A stretch of 64,000 nt of DNA, taken from NCBI GenBank assembly GCA_937907605.1, contig CALCYI010000009.1, positions 1 through 64,000 on the forward strand. Direction: 5' to 3'. Shown here in pieces: positions 35,155 through 43,585 of this stretch. The position numbers and the translations under genes are program-made. The notes beneath the pieces were generated by a model. It saw only the letters and a list, made by a program, of their open reading frames with translations. It was not told the DNA's origin and made no database searches. The stretch comes from an uncultured Clostridia bacterium. GTDB taxonomy: Bacteria > Bacillota > Clostridia > Oscillospirales > Acutalibacteraceae. Position 1 is the stretch's first letter. The number at the start of each line of letters is the position of its first letter.

Positions 35155-35839
35155 GAAAATTCTGCTCATAGAGGACGATGAGAATATTTTAAGGCTTGAG
35201 AGGGATTACCTTGAGGCAAACGGCTTTGAGGTCGCCTCCTGCTCTGACGGCGAAAGTGGGCTTGAGAAAGCGCTTTCGGGCGGCTTTGCTTTAATACTTC
35301 TTGATATTATGCTCCCCGGCGTTGACGGGCTTGAAATCTGTAAAAGAGTAAGGGAAACGAGCAACGTTCCTATACTCTTCGTAAGCGCAAAGCGCGACGA
35401 TATTGATAAGATTAAGGGGCTCGGGCTCGGCGCGGACGACTACATAGTAAAGCCGTTCAGCCCGTCGGAGCTCGTCGCAAGGGTTATCGCGCATATAGCC
35501 CGCTATGAGCGCCTTACCTCTCTCCCGAAGGAGCAGCAGAGCGTTATTGAAATCGACGGACTCAAAATTGACAAAACGGCAAGGAGAGTTTTCCTCGGCG
35601 GCGAGGAAATCGCGTTTACGAATAAGGAATTCGAGCTTCTTACCTGCCTTGCCGAAGAGCCCGACAAGATTTTTTCAAAGGACGAGCTTTTTACAAAAAT
35701 CTGGCAGTATGATTCGATAGGTGAAACCTCCACGGTCACGGTGCACGTTAACCGTATCCGCGATAAGCTCTTTTCGGTTGACAAAACCTTCCGCTATGTC
35801 AACACCGTATGGGGCAAGGGATATAGGTTTAATAAGTAA
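35147..35839 (+). CDS. OmpR-family response regulator
   Basis: A 230-aa regulator with receiver Asp53 (LILLDIMLPG), Lys101 (DYIVKPFSP) and a C-terminal winged helix (TSTVTVHVNRIRDKLF, VWGKGYRF). It is the partner of the overlapping kinase gene. Pairing a two-component system behind yifB and a LUD gene gives no clear regulon; it probably autoregulates from an upstream promoter. Confidence 0.92.
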   Translation: MNKKILLIEDDENILRLERDYLEANGFEVASCSDGESGLEKALSGGFALILLDIMLPGVDGLEICKRVRETSNVPILFVSAKRDDIDKIKGLGLGADDYIVKPFSPSELVARVIAHIARYERLTSLPKEQQSVIEIDGLKIDKTARRVFLGGEEIAFTNKEFELLTCLAEEPDKIFSKDELFTKIWQYDSIGETSTVTVHVNRIRDKLFSVDKTFRYVNTVWGKGYRFNK

Positions 35840-35851
35840 TTCAAAATTAAA

Positions 35852-35880
35852 AAATCCCGACTTGCGGTCGGGATTTGTTT
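35852..35880. terminator. Bidirectional intrinsic terminator
   Basis: AAATCCCGAC / GTCGGGATTT with a 5-nt loop between convergent genes. The stem sequence is identical to the terminator at 25861, showing a repeated terminator cassette. Confidence 0.85.
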
Positions 35881-35887
35881 ATTATGT

Positions 35888-36256
35888 TTATCTTGCCCCT
35901 CGGTATTCGGCTGAGCCGAAGCCGAGGATATACACGAACGGTATCGGCAGAAGCGTGAGCAGTATTCCGAACAGCGTGCCTTTTCCGAATGCCTTTGCCA
36001 TTTTTATATTCATAATGAAGTAGTAAATGACGTTTACAATCGGTATCAGATACAACAGGCATTTCCAGCCGTTGCCGTCGGCGATTTTACACATCTTGTA
36101 AAGATTCACAATCGGGATAAACGCCCAGAAGCCGTGCTCCCCCGCCTTGTTAAATACCTTCCACAGCGCAATTACGGATAATACGTATATCACTGCTGCA
36201 ATAATCGAATTCTGACCGTTAATAAGCTCGTGAACAGCCTCCATATATTCCTGCAT
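35888..36256 (-). CDS. DUF5684-like small membrane protein
   Basis: A 122-aa integral membrane protein. Spans are at about residues 18-37, 43-60, 66-88 and 94-115. Features are FWAFIPIVNLY and LLYLIPIVNVIYYFIM, two similar Ile-Pro-Ile-Val-Asn segments, as in DUF5684 proteins. No enzymatic motif. It follows telA and could be the last gene of that operon; the TTAAACC repeats lie between them. Function unknown. Confidence 0.7.
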   Translation of the reverse strand: MQEYMEAVHELINGQNSIIAAVIYVLSVIALWKVFNKAGEHGFWAFIPIVNLYKMCKIADGNGWKCLLYLIPIVNVIYYFIMNIKMAKAFGKGTLFGILLTLLPIPFVYILGFGSAEYRGAR

Positions 36257-36275
36257 AATTTTTCTCCTTTCTTAA

Positions 36276-36306
36276 ACCTAAAACCTTAAACCTTAAACCT
36301 TAAACC
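36276..36306. repeat. TTAAACC-type heptamer repeats
   Basis: Four near-perfect tandem heptamers (CCTTAAA phase) overlap the 3' end of the telA gene. The same repeat appears at 25830-25860 and, on the other strand, at 60559-60597. Confidence 0.75.
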
Positions 36307-37442
36307 TCATTATACTCTCTTGCCGCCTGGATTCTCTTAACTCTCTCCGTACCCTCCTCGCCTATTTCAATGAAGGCGCGGACGGTCTCAGCCATCTGGG
36401 GCAGAGCCTGCCTCTTGTAGTCCTCGCACGCGTCCATAACGTCGAACACGGTCCTGAAGGAATTCTGGAGCGTTTCTACCGCAATCATCGGGTTTGCAGC
36501 CATCTCCTGAATTTCGCCGCTCTGCTTGCCGAGCATATTAGCGTTAGCCTCGATAATCTGGGACGTGCTATCGTTAAGGGTGTTGATAGCGTTAAGCACT
36601 AACTTCTGATTGTAGAGCGCCTGGGCGCACATTACGCCTATTCTGAGCGCTGCAACGGATACCTGCTTTGCCCTGTCAACGCCGCGGATAAGCTCGTTAT
36701 TATTCCTGCGGATAACGTCGATAGCGCCGATGCCCTGATAGTTTACTACCGCGAGCGTGCCCATATCCATTACCTTCTGCCTCAGCGGGAAGAGCACCTC
36801 GCTCTCGAAGAAGTTAATCTTCCTCTCGTCAACGCCTTCAGCCTTCGCCCTGTCGATAGCGTCGGTGAGCGCGGAGTCAAACTGATTGCCGAGCGCGATA
36901 TATTCGTTGAGCTTTACGGTCTCGCCCTCGAGCGCCTGCTGCTCGATAAGAAGGGTTTTGTTGTCGTTTTGAAGCTGCTTTTCGCCATTTGTAATTGAGT
37001 CGATAATTCCGTTGATTACGGCATCAGCCTTCTCGTACTTGGTGAAGTATTTTCTTACGGGGTTTAAAAGCTTGTTCTTAAACCCGTCGGAAAAGTTAAT
37101 CCCGCTCGGGTCGAGGCTTTTCATCTGTACCGAAAGCTCGGTAAGGTTAGAAGCAACAACTCCCGTTTCGTCGCTGTTGTTTTTAAAGGTAGCGATTCTC
37201 TTTGCAAGAAAATCGTTCTTCCTGTTGCTCGCTGTAATTGCGTCGCTGCCGAAGCTTTCGATGGTCTTGATTACCGAATTCTTCTGCGCGAGGTCGGAAA
37301 GGTCAAGGTTCATAATTGCCTGAACCTGCTCCTCGGCGGTATTGCTGAGCACCTCGCCCCTCTCCTCATCAATTTTAACGAGCTCCTGAACCTCGTTTTT
37401 AATCTCCTCGTTAGTGGGAAGTGAAAGTGAAAAATCAGCCAT
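36300..37442 (-). CDS. TelA/YaaN family protein
   Basis: A 380-aa soluble, almost fully helical protein of the TelA (toxic anion resistance) family. Features: a helical N-terminus with LSDLAQKNSVIKTIESFG, the long central coiled coil, and the conserved VNYQGIGAIDVIRRNNNELIRGVDRAKQVSVAAL block near residue 230. Family members are linked to tellurite resistance and cell-envelope stress (YaaN beside XpaC in Bacillus). It is the fifth gene of an SPFH/VWA operon, which supports a membrane-stress role. Biochemical activity is unknown. Confidence 0.85.
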   Translation of the reverse strand: MADFSLSLPTNEEIKNEVQELVKIDEERGEVLSNTAEEQVQAIMNLDLSDLAQKNSVIKTIESFGSDAITASNRKNDFLAKRIATFKNNSDETGVVASNLTELSVQMKSLDPSGINFSDGFKNKLLNPVRKYFTKYEKADAVINGIIDSITNGEKQLQNDNKTLLIEQQALEGETVKLNEYIALGNQFDSALTDAIDRAKAEGVDERKINFFESEVLFPLRQKVMDMGTLAVVNYQGIGAIDVIRRNNNELIRGVDRAKQVSVAALRIGVMCAQALYNQKLVLNAINTLNDSTSQIIEANANMLGKQSGEIQEMAANPMIAVETLQNSFRTVFDVMDACEDYKRQALPQMAETVRAFIEIGEEGTERVKRIQAAREYNEV

Positions 37443-37509
37443 AGTTTTACTCCTTAAATATTTAATACTTAATCTTAATACTTACTTATTAGGGTTTATA
37501 TATACTAAT

Positions 37510-39198
37510 TTAGAGCTCTGCGTTAAACAGGTTTTTAATCTTGTAAATTACGTCGTCGGTGGTTGCGGAGATTGAAGCTGCCTCGTTGATTGATGAAAGC
37601 TCGCCGAGGGTGTCCATATTCGCTCCGCTTCCGTAGCCGATTGTATAAACGGGAATGTTTAAGCCGTCAACGGTCTTTTCGATATCCCTTAACGTCATCC
37701 ATTCGTTAGGCTCGCCGTCGGTTAAAACGAAGAGCATCGGCTTTGCGTTCGGGTGGTCGGCGGAAGCGTCCTCAAGCATCTTGAGTCCCGCGATAACCGC
37801 GCTGTACATTGCGGTACCGCCATTAGCTCTCAGGGATTGAACCGCGCCCTTGAAGTACGCCTTCTGGTTAAGGTCGAACTTAGCAAGGTCGAGCTGCTTT
37901 ACGATTACGTCGGAGTAGGTGATGAGTCCTACGTACGCCTCGCTGTCAATATAGTTAATACTGTTGATAAGCGAGGATTTAAGCGTATTGAGCGGCTCGC
38001 CGTCCATTGAGCCCGAGGTGTCGACTACGAATACGGAGATAATCTCCTGGCCGTTGTCCTTATTCTCCTTCCAGAGCTTCTGAGCTGCAATACAGGTCTT
38101 TCCGTCGGGGATTTTCATATCGGTCTTATAGCCTAAATCAACGTTGAAGCCGTACTTGTTTGCAAGCGACTGCGCGCTCTTGCCCTGCGCGAACTCGGCG
38201 AACTTTTTAATTACAGCCTCCTTGTCGTCGGAGAGCACGCCGATTGAGTAAAGCGGGTTGTTATGATACGCGCCGAAGGGAATAAACTTGTAGGAGCTCA
38301 GGGATTTGTCGTTAATATAGGTCTGGTACTCCATAATGAAGCCGTCGAGCACGCCCGACTCCGCGGATTCCCTCATTTGAAGCGTTGTAAACGAAACGAG
38401 GGGAACGTTCTGCTGGAACTTGTTGAAGCCCTCGATTGCGCTCTCGCTGAGAATATCCGACGGGTCTGCGGAGTACAGAGTACTGATAAGGAAGTTCAGC
38501 CCCGTTGCGCTTGAATACGGGTTTGTGTAACCCATAGTGATTACGCCGTCCTGAGTTGCCTTAACGATTGAAGCAAAGTCCACGCTGCCGTACTTTTCAT
38601 TGATTGCCGCCATCGCTTTCTTTGAGAGCAGTACGCCCGCGGTATTGCCTACGAGTCTGTCGGAAACCTTGTTGATTTTAACGCCGCTTGAGGCAATCAT
38701 CTCGCCGAAAAATTCATTTGACGGCGTGTATGCGTCGGGGCGGTAAACGTTGGCGTTGATGTATTCAACCGCCGTACCCGTCGCGAGCGAACGTACCGAA
38801 ACGCTCATTCTCTTGCCGTCGAGCTTGAAGTTCTGCGAGTTGAAATCGTTTGCAACGTCGTTGAGCCAGCCGTCAGTGCCGTTTCCGCCCTTTTCGGTCG
38901 AGGTGAATATTTCAATATTTATGTCGCCCCTGCCCTCAACGGTAAGTGGATAGGTGTTTTCAATATTCGGAAGCTCGTCTGCGATATTGCTCGATACCGA
39001 ATCAATAGGCGCCTTCTGAGGCGAAGCGGTTTCAAGGTCAAGCTTTGAATATAGCTTATTAAGGCTCTTAACCGCCTCCTCGTGCGAAATTGTGTTCTGC
39101 GACTTACCGATATTCTTAGTCTTGTTAACGCCGATGCCTATTACAGATACAACAATAATCGCGATTACTACCAGACCTGCAATAATTTTCTTGTTCAT
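37510..39198 (-). CDS. Solute-binding-like plus von Willebrand A domain membrane protein
   Basis: A 562-aa protein with one N-terminal membrane anchor (residues 5-24), so the bulk is outside. Residues about 85-375 look like an ABC solute-binding fold (INIEIFTSTEKGG, VSVRSLATGTAVEY, TNPYSSATGLNFL). Residues about 390-560 form a VWA domain with a complete MIDAS: DTSGSMDG near 393, Thr near 465 and LTDGEPNEW near 505. VWA domains bind ligands through metal. The combination beside TelA recurs in Firmicutes. Ligand is unknown. Confidence 0.85.
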   Translation of the reverse strand: MNKKIIAGLVVIAIIVVSVIGIGVNKTKNIGKSQNTISHEEAVKSLNKLYSKLDLETASPQKAPIDSVSSNIADELPNIENTYPLTVEGRGDINIEIFTSTEKGGNGTDGWLNDVANDFNSQNFKLDGKRMSVSVRSLATGTAVEYINANVYRPDAYTPSNEFFGEMIASSGVKINKVSDRLVGNTAGVLLSKKAMAAINEKYGSVDFASIVKATQDGVITMGYTNPYSSATGLNFLISTLYSADPSDILSESAIEGFNKFQQNVPLVSFTTLQMRESAESGVLDGFIMEYQTYINDKSLSSYKFIPFGAYHNNPLYSIGVLSDDKEAVIKKFAEFAQGKSAQSLANKYGFNVDLGYKTDMKIPDGKTCIAAQKLWKENKDNGQEIISVFVVDTSGSMDGEPLNTLKSSLINSINYIDSEAYVGLITYSDVIVKQLDLAKFDLNQKAYFKGAVQSLRANGGTAMYSAVIAGLKMLEDASADHPNAKPMLFVLTDGEPNEWMTLRDIEKTVDGLNIPVYTIGYGSGANMDTLGELSSINEAASISATTDDVIYKIKNLFNAEL

Positions 39199-39208
39199 CT
39201 TCTTCTCC

Positions 39209-39955
39209 TTACGAATAAAGCTTCGTATTTTTGATTAATTCCTTCATTTCTGCGATGATTTGGATATTCTCCATTGACTGAGAGGAAATGTCGTCAAGCT
39301 TTGAAATCTCAAGAATGAGGTTGTCAAGAAGAGTTATGATGTTCTCATTACGACGAATTATCGTATTTACATATGAAATATGCTCGCGATAAATTTCAAG
39401 CTTAAGCTTTTTGCTCTCCTCGGGAAGCGAGAGACGGTCGGATACCAGATTTCTGAATTCCTCCTCGTCAAATACGCTTATTCTGTTAATCGCTCTCTTA
39501 GTGTTCTCGTAAAACAGGTTTACAACATCGTCAATGGTTGTTTTAAACTTAATATAGGTCAGCTCGGTTTTATCGAAATTCTGCTCCAATATCACGTCAA
39601 GGCTTGCCTGCTTGGGCGATATGCGCTTAACCTGCCCGATTAACGCCTCTATATGCTTTACGAATTCCTTTTTATAAGACAAATCCTGAAGCGCCTTGAT
39701 ATAGCCCTTGGGATTTTTAAGCTCCTTTTCATCCGCAATTTTAACCTTGGGCTTTTTACCCTCAAGCAGCGCGTAGTTAATTACTATGAAGATAACCAGC
39801 GCCGCCGCAGCGTATATAAAGAAGCCGAGCCTTTTAGCCGAGCTCACCGCCGAGGGATAAAAGCCCATAATGCCGGGGGAGATAAATATTATACTGAATA
39901 TCGCAATAGCAAGGTTAAAGACAAGCAGCTTTAAAAACTTATTACCTTTCTTCAA
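39209..39955 (-). CDS. XpaC-like membrane protein (tentative)
   Basis: A 248-aa protein with two N-terminal spans (about residues 9-29 and 41-60) and a helical cytoplasmic domain rich in Glu, Lys and Ile. The gene order XpaC-TelA is known in Bacillus, and the two-span plus helical layout fits, so this assignment rests mostly on context. The start is TTG at 39955 with a weak GGGGT site; an ATG 7 bp upstream is out of frame. It could also be an unrelated partner specific to this operon. Confidence 0.55.
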   Translation of the reverse strand: MKKGNKFLKLLVFNLAIAIFSIIFISPGIMGFYPSAVSSAKRLGFFIYAAAALVIFIVINYALLEGKKPKVKIADEKELKNPKGYIKALQDLSYKKEFVKHIEALIGQVKRISPKQASLDVILEQNFDKTELTYIKFKTTIDDVVNLFYENTKRAINRISVFDEEEFRNLVSDRLSLPEESKKLKLEIYREHISYVNTIIRRNENIITLLDNLILEISKLDDISSQSMENIQIIAEMKELIKNTKLYS

Positions 39956-39973
39956 TTTGCATACCCCATTTCG

Positions 39974-40819
39974 TTAATTTGCGTTATTTGCTTCGGTGAT
40001 GTCGCCGACGTCAATTATTGTTCCTGAGCCTCCTGTAACCTTGGGCAGCTCGCCGTTCCATTTTTCAATCTTTTTGTTTTCAATAACCTTCTGGGAGAGT
40101 GAGTCGTTAATCAGCTTGTTTGCCTCTGCCTCGCCCTGAGCCCTGATTTTCATTGATTCAGCCTCAGCCTGAGCGTTTTTAATGGCTGTCTGCTTTTCGG
40201 TTTCAGCCTTTAAGAGCTTCTGCTGCGCTACCTGCTTTTCCTCAATCGCGGTTATAAACGCATCTGAGAAGTGGAAGTCAATAATATTTACGTCTGTTAT
40301 ATACAGTCCTATGTCGTTGAGCTTTTTATTAAGCCCCTCAATCAGTCCGTCGGATATAAGCACACGGTTTGTTACGCTTTCCTCAGCCGTGTAGGTTGAG
40401 GTGATTGCCTTAAGCACCTCGTTTACTGCCGGTACTACAAGCACCGTTTCATAGTCCGCGCCGATGTTCTTATAAATACTGTAGCTCTTTGCCGAGTCTA
40501 CACGGTAGTTAATCGCAAGCACGGTATTTACGCTCTGAAGGTCCTTTGAGAACGCCTCGGTATTAACCTCGAGCTTACAGATACGGTTATCAATCTTAAC
40601 AACCCTCTGAACGAAGGGCGCTTTAACGTGGATACCCTCCTGAAGCACATCCTCCTTAACCTTACCAAGCGTTACTACAACGCCCGTATGACCGGGACTT
40701 ACTATGGTAAAGGTATTCATTAATATAATTACCAGAACCAATGCGGCGGATACAATAATTGATACTTTTTTAATAGTCTGCTGTGTTAATGTGTTTTGAA
40801 CATTGTTGTTCGTTTTCAT
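39974..40819 (-). CDS. SPFH/prohibitin-family membrane protein
   Basis: A 281-aa stomatin/prohibitin/flotillin-type scaffold. One N-terminal span at about residues 20-41 is followed by the SPFH domain (VSPGHTGVVVTLGKV...EGIHVKAPFVQRV) and a coiled-coil tail with alanine/glutamate repeats (EKQTAIKNAQAEAESMKIRAQGE split by short turns). Such proteins form membrane microdomains and control protease or envelope stress. It overlaps the DUF1836 gene by 4 bp. Confidence 0.9.
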   Translation of the reverse strand: MKTNNNVQNTLTQQTIKKVSIIVSAALVLVIILMNTFTIVSPGHTGVVVTLGKVKEDVLQEGIHVKAPFVQRVVKIDNRICKLEVNTEAFSKDLQSVNTVLAINYRVDSAKSYSIYKNIGADYETVLVVPAVNEVLKAITSTYTAEESVTNRVLISDGLIEGLNKKLNDIGLYITDVNIIDFHFSDAFITAIEEKQVAQQKLLKAETEKQTAIKNAQAEAESMKIRAQGEAEANKLINDSLSQKVIENKKIEKWNGELPKVTGGSGTIIDVGDITEANNAN

Positions 40820-41382
40820 TTCATTTCCTCTCTCATTTTTTCAAATATGCCGTCCGCCCTCTTTTTATATTCTGAGGCGGTGTAGGCATAAACCATAACT
40901 GACAATGCTTCGCGGAGCCTTTTATTCGCGCTTTCGCTCGGAGCATTGTACTTTATCATTGTTTTATCCACAAGCTTCGGTATCTCGCCGATGGGCTGGG
41001 AATAGTCGCTTGCGGCTAAAATGATTTCACAAAAGTAATCGTATAATTCCTGCTCTGATATAATATCGTCGCTCTCGTCGTCGGCGCTGCCGTTAATCAT
41101 AGTCATAAGCTCGCCTATATTATCTATCTTCATACATTCGCGGAGTGAAGAGATAAGAAGTATTCTTGCAAGCTGACGCTCGTAATACTTTTTATTAACG
41201 GGGTGGGCGACGAAGCCGCGTTTAACCCAGTTCTGTATGGTCGAGGGCTCGAGCCCCGTTATCGAGCAGACCTGACTGAGCGTCAGACCGTCCGTCATCT
41301 CTATCATCGGTTTAAATACTTCAAACATCGGGGCGCTTTCGGTATTATTCATAGCGGTACCCGGTAGCGTATTGTTACACAT
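40816..41382 (-). CDS. DUF1836 protein, likely regulator of the operon
   Basis: A 188-aa protein of the DUF1836 family. The MerR-like N-terminal half has LSQVCSITGLEPSTIQNWVKRGFV, a helix-turn-helix-like segment near residues 45-70, followed by a helical C-terminus. The start is set at ATG 41382 because AAGGAGGAATTTG precedes it; the longer frame lacks a ribosome site. As first gene after a consensus promoter it probably acts as a regulator of the downstream SPFH-TelA genes, an inference from position. Confidence 0.75.
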   Translation of the reverse strand: MCNNTLPGTAMNNTESAPMFEVFKPMIEMTDGLTLSQVCSITGLEPSTIQNWVKRGFVAHPVNKKYYERQLARILLISSLRECMKIDNIGELMTMINGSADDESDDIISEQELYDYFCEIILAASDYSQPIGEIPKLVDKTMIKYNAPSESANKRLREALSVMVYAYTASEYKKRADGIFEKMREEMK

Positions 41383-41406
41383 CAAATTCCTCCTTGAGTT
41401 TACCTG

Positions 41407-41435
41407 ATTATACCACAAGTTCATTTGACTGTCAA
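41407..41435 (-). promoter_or_regulatory. Consensus sigma-A promoter of the DUF1836-TelA operon
   Basis: On the minus strand, TTGACA (41430-41435), 17 bp, TATAAT (41407-41412). Both boxes are perfect. No other promoter of this quality lies within the five downstream genes. Confidence 0.88.
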
Positions 41436-41441
41436 GAGGGT

Positions 41442-41525
41442 TCTTAAGAATTTACAATTCGGACATAAATAGCGGGCGACCTGAGCCGCCCGCTGTAATT
41501 CCGAATTCCTAATTCCGCATTCCGA
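41442..41525. repeat. Palindrome with AATTCCGAATT-type tandem repeats
   Basis: Stem AGCGGGCG / CGCCCGCT flanked by repeats of ATTCCGAATT. It may serve as a weak terminator for the gene ending at 41527. It belongs to the dispersed extragenic palindromes of the window. Confidence 0.6.
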
Positions 41526-41526
41526 A

Positions 41527-43398
41527 TTAGTTTTGTACCATATCCGAGGTGTAGAGCTGGTTAAGCTTCTGGATTTCCTTTTCCGTCTGGGTGGGAATAT
41601 CCTTCATGCTGTCCTTCTTGCTTGACCTTCTCTGTACGTACGTTACCTTATATATATCCTCGTCATATTTTTCCTCTCCGTCGAAGAAGGGGAGCATATA
41701 GCCCTTTTCGTCAAAGGTGCGCTTTCCTACGGACTCACCCTCAATATAGTAATGGGTATTGCCGTAATCCTGCTCGTAGGACACCTTGTAATTACTCTTG
41801 AACTGCGTACCGTCGAATTCAAGCTGAGTCGATACGGCGGAAAGGTGCTTGCCGTAGTCCTCGCTCGTAAAGGAGTTTGTACAGTAATATGCCTTCTTGT
41901 CACGGTACCTTATCATATAGTAAATATCGCTCTGGGTATTGAGCTTATTTGAGATACCCTCGTTTGAATAGGAGAGCACGGCTTTATTCCCGCTGTAACG
42001 GTAAATATCGCAGAAATACTTATACTCTAAAAGCAGTATCGGGTTGCCGTGGGAATTTTCAGACCTTACCTTAATCGGCTTGCGGTATACGAGGAGCAGC
42101 TCATCCTTTTCGTCGCCGTCAAAGTCGATAAGCTTAACTACCGCGAGCCCGTCTACATAGGCGATTCCGCCCTTGTCATCCTTGAGCGCGGATACGCCGT
42201 AGCGCTTGTTATACTCCTGGACGATATTGTAGTATGCGGTATTTATGCTCTGCTCGATTACGGGTCTGTTCTCCTCCACTCCGCCTACGGTGAAGGAATC
42301 AACCGTGTCAAGTGCGGTTTCGACCATCAAGCTCGCCTTTAAATCCTTTAATACGGAATAGGTTATTTTTTCAACCTCGTTAGTAGCGTCCTTGCCGTTA
42401 ACGGTGAAGGAGTCGGTCTTAGCTTCATATTTTGCGTCGTACCTTTCGCTGAACTTACCGCTCTTGAACTGATAGAGCTTCATTTCGGTAATATCGTTGC
42501 CGAACTTTGCGATATAGTACTTATTGTTAGTCCTGTAAAGCACGGAGTACGCGTCGTCCTTACGGTTTTCGGTCTGGGCGGCGTTACCCGTGAACAGACA
42601 GGAGAAGCCGCCGTCCTCGTTAGTGCCCCATACCTCGTTGATATAAAGCCCGTTCTTGTTGTAGGTTACCATAAGCTCGCTTTCGCCGTCGTTGTTGAAA
42701 TCAAGCTCCCTTACGAAGCAAAGCCCTGTAAGGCGGTAGCCCTCAATATTATAGATACTGTAAAGGTTCTCATAGTCCGCGTGGCCGTACTGACGGGTGA
42801 GATTTGAGCAAACACTCGCGGCGTTGGAGTTAAACTCCGTAATCTTCGAATTTTCATGGTTAATCGACTGTATAACGAAATATACAACGCCCGTAAAGAT
42901 AACGAATATGAAGATAAGACCGAGCAGGGTGATGAAAAACCTCTTAAGCCTTGAAGCCCTTTTAACGAAGAGCCTCTGGAACAGAGTGAGCTTTTCCTTT
43001 TTGCGCTCCTTCTTTTTGGGAGCGGTATTCTTTTTCAGAGGCTCGGGGAGGGGAACGTCGATTGACGGGCGGTGAAGCTCCTCAATTTCGCCCTCGCGGT
43101 GCGTTCTGTCAAACGCCTTAAGCGCGCTTGTAATCTCCTCGGGAGCGTGGGAAAGGTCGTCCTCTTCCTCGGGGAGCTCTGCCGTATCGGCGAGCGAGGG
43201 CTTAGGCGCTTCAAGAGGCTCGGGACTCGGCAGGTACTCTGGCGCTTCGGCTTCTTCCTCCTCGAATAATTCCTCGTCTTCGGTTTCTTCGTATTCCTCG
43301 CGCTCTTTGAGCTCTACTATTAATTCCTTTGCGGTATCAAGCAGGCTGTACCAGGACGGAATATCCCCGTCGTACTCAAAATAATTGTACTTGTTCAA
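41527..43398 (-). CDS. Large acidic membrane protein of unknown function
   Basis: A 623-aa protein. The cytoplasmic N-terminus (about 1-150) is strongly acidic and Pro/Glu-rich (EEYEETEDEELFEEEEAE) and ends in a basic patch KKKERKKEK. One span at about 157-178 (FFITLLGLIFIFVIFTGVVYF) puts the last 440 residues outside. That part has two calcium-loop-like DFNNDGESELMV and DFDGDEKDELLLV segments, as in FG-GAP/VCBS-like folds. The start is TTG at 43398 behind a perfect AAGGAGGTG site. I do not recognise the family. Confidence 0.75.
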   Translation of the reverse strand: MNKYNYFEYDGDIPSWYSLLDTAKELIVELKEREEYEETEDEELFEEEEAEAPEYLPSPEPLEAPKPSLADTAELPEEEDDLSHAPEEITSALKAFDRTHREGEIEELHRPSIDVPLPEPLKKNTAPKKKERKKEKLTLFQRLFVKRASRLKRFFITLLGLIFIFVIFTGVVYFVIQSINHENSKITEFNSNAASVCSNLTRQYGHADYENLYSIYNIEGYRLTGLCFVRELDFNNDGESELMVTYNKNGLYINEVWGTNEDGGFSCLFTGNAAQTENRKDDAYSVLYRTNNKYYIAKFGNDITEMKLYQFKSGKFSERYDAKYEAKTDSFTVNGKDATNEVEKITYSVLKDLKASLMVETALDTVDSFTVGGVEENRPVIEQSINTAYYNIVQEYNKRYGVSALKDDKGGIAYVDGLAVVKLIDFDGDEKDELLLVYRKPIKVRSENSHGNPILLLEYKYFCDIYRYSGNKAVLSYSNEGISNKLNTQSDIYYMIRYRDKKAYYCTNSFTSEDYGKHLSAVSTQLEFDGTQFKSNYKVSYEQDYGNTHYYIEGESVGKRTFDEKGYMLPFFDGEEKYDEDIYKVTYVQRRSSKKDSMKDIPTQTEKEIQKLNQLYTSDMVQN

Positions 43399-43430
43399 GC
43401 CCTCACCTCCTTTTTAGCGGTGTATATACC

Positions 43431-43475
43431 TAAGCAGAGTAAGACAAATCCGAATTGCCTAAAGCCCAGTATAAT
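43431..43475. repeat. Truncated copy of the 280-bp structured element
   Basis: GCAGAGTAAGAC, AAATCCGAATTGCC and TAAAG match the left end of the element at 63577 (GCAGAGCAAGAC, GAATCCGAATCGCC, TAAAA) over about 42 bp, and the rest is absent. It lies upstream of the acidic membrane protein. Confidence 0.65.
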
Positions 43476-43550
43476 TCATAATATTTTAGCATATTTTGTT
43501 TAAATAAGCAACTATTATATATTTTCTCATATAAATATATGAACTGCGCC

Positions 43551-43579
43551 TTGCTACTAAACCGATAATCTGTTATAAT
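43551..43579 (+). promoter_or_regulatory. Promoter giving a probable leaderless apbE transcript
   Basis: TTGCTA (43551-43556), 17 bp, TATAAT (43574-43579). The ATG begins 7 bp after the -10 box, which is where transcription should start, and there is no ribosome site. Confidence 0.65.
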
Positions 43580-43585
43580 TTCAGT

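Noticed and set aside
37510..39198. Possible metal-chelatase role for the VWA protein with the YifB ATPase
   Set aside because: YifB lies 5 kb away in another operon and orientation. The VWA protein is membrane-anchored with an outer domain, so a chelatase pair is unlikely.
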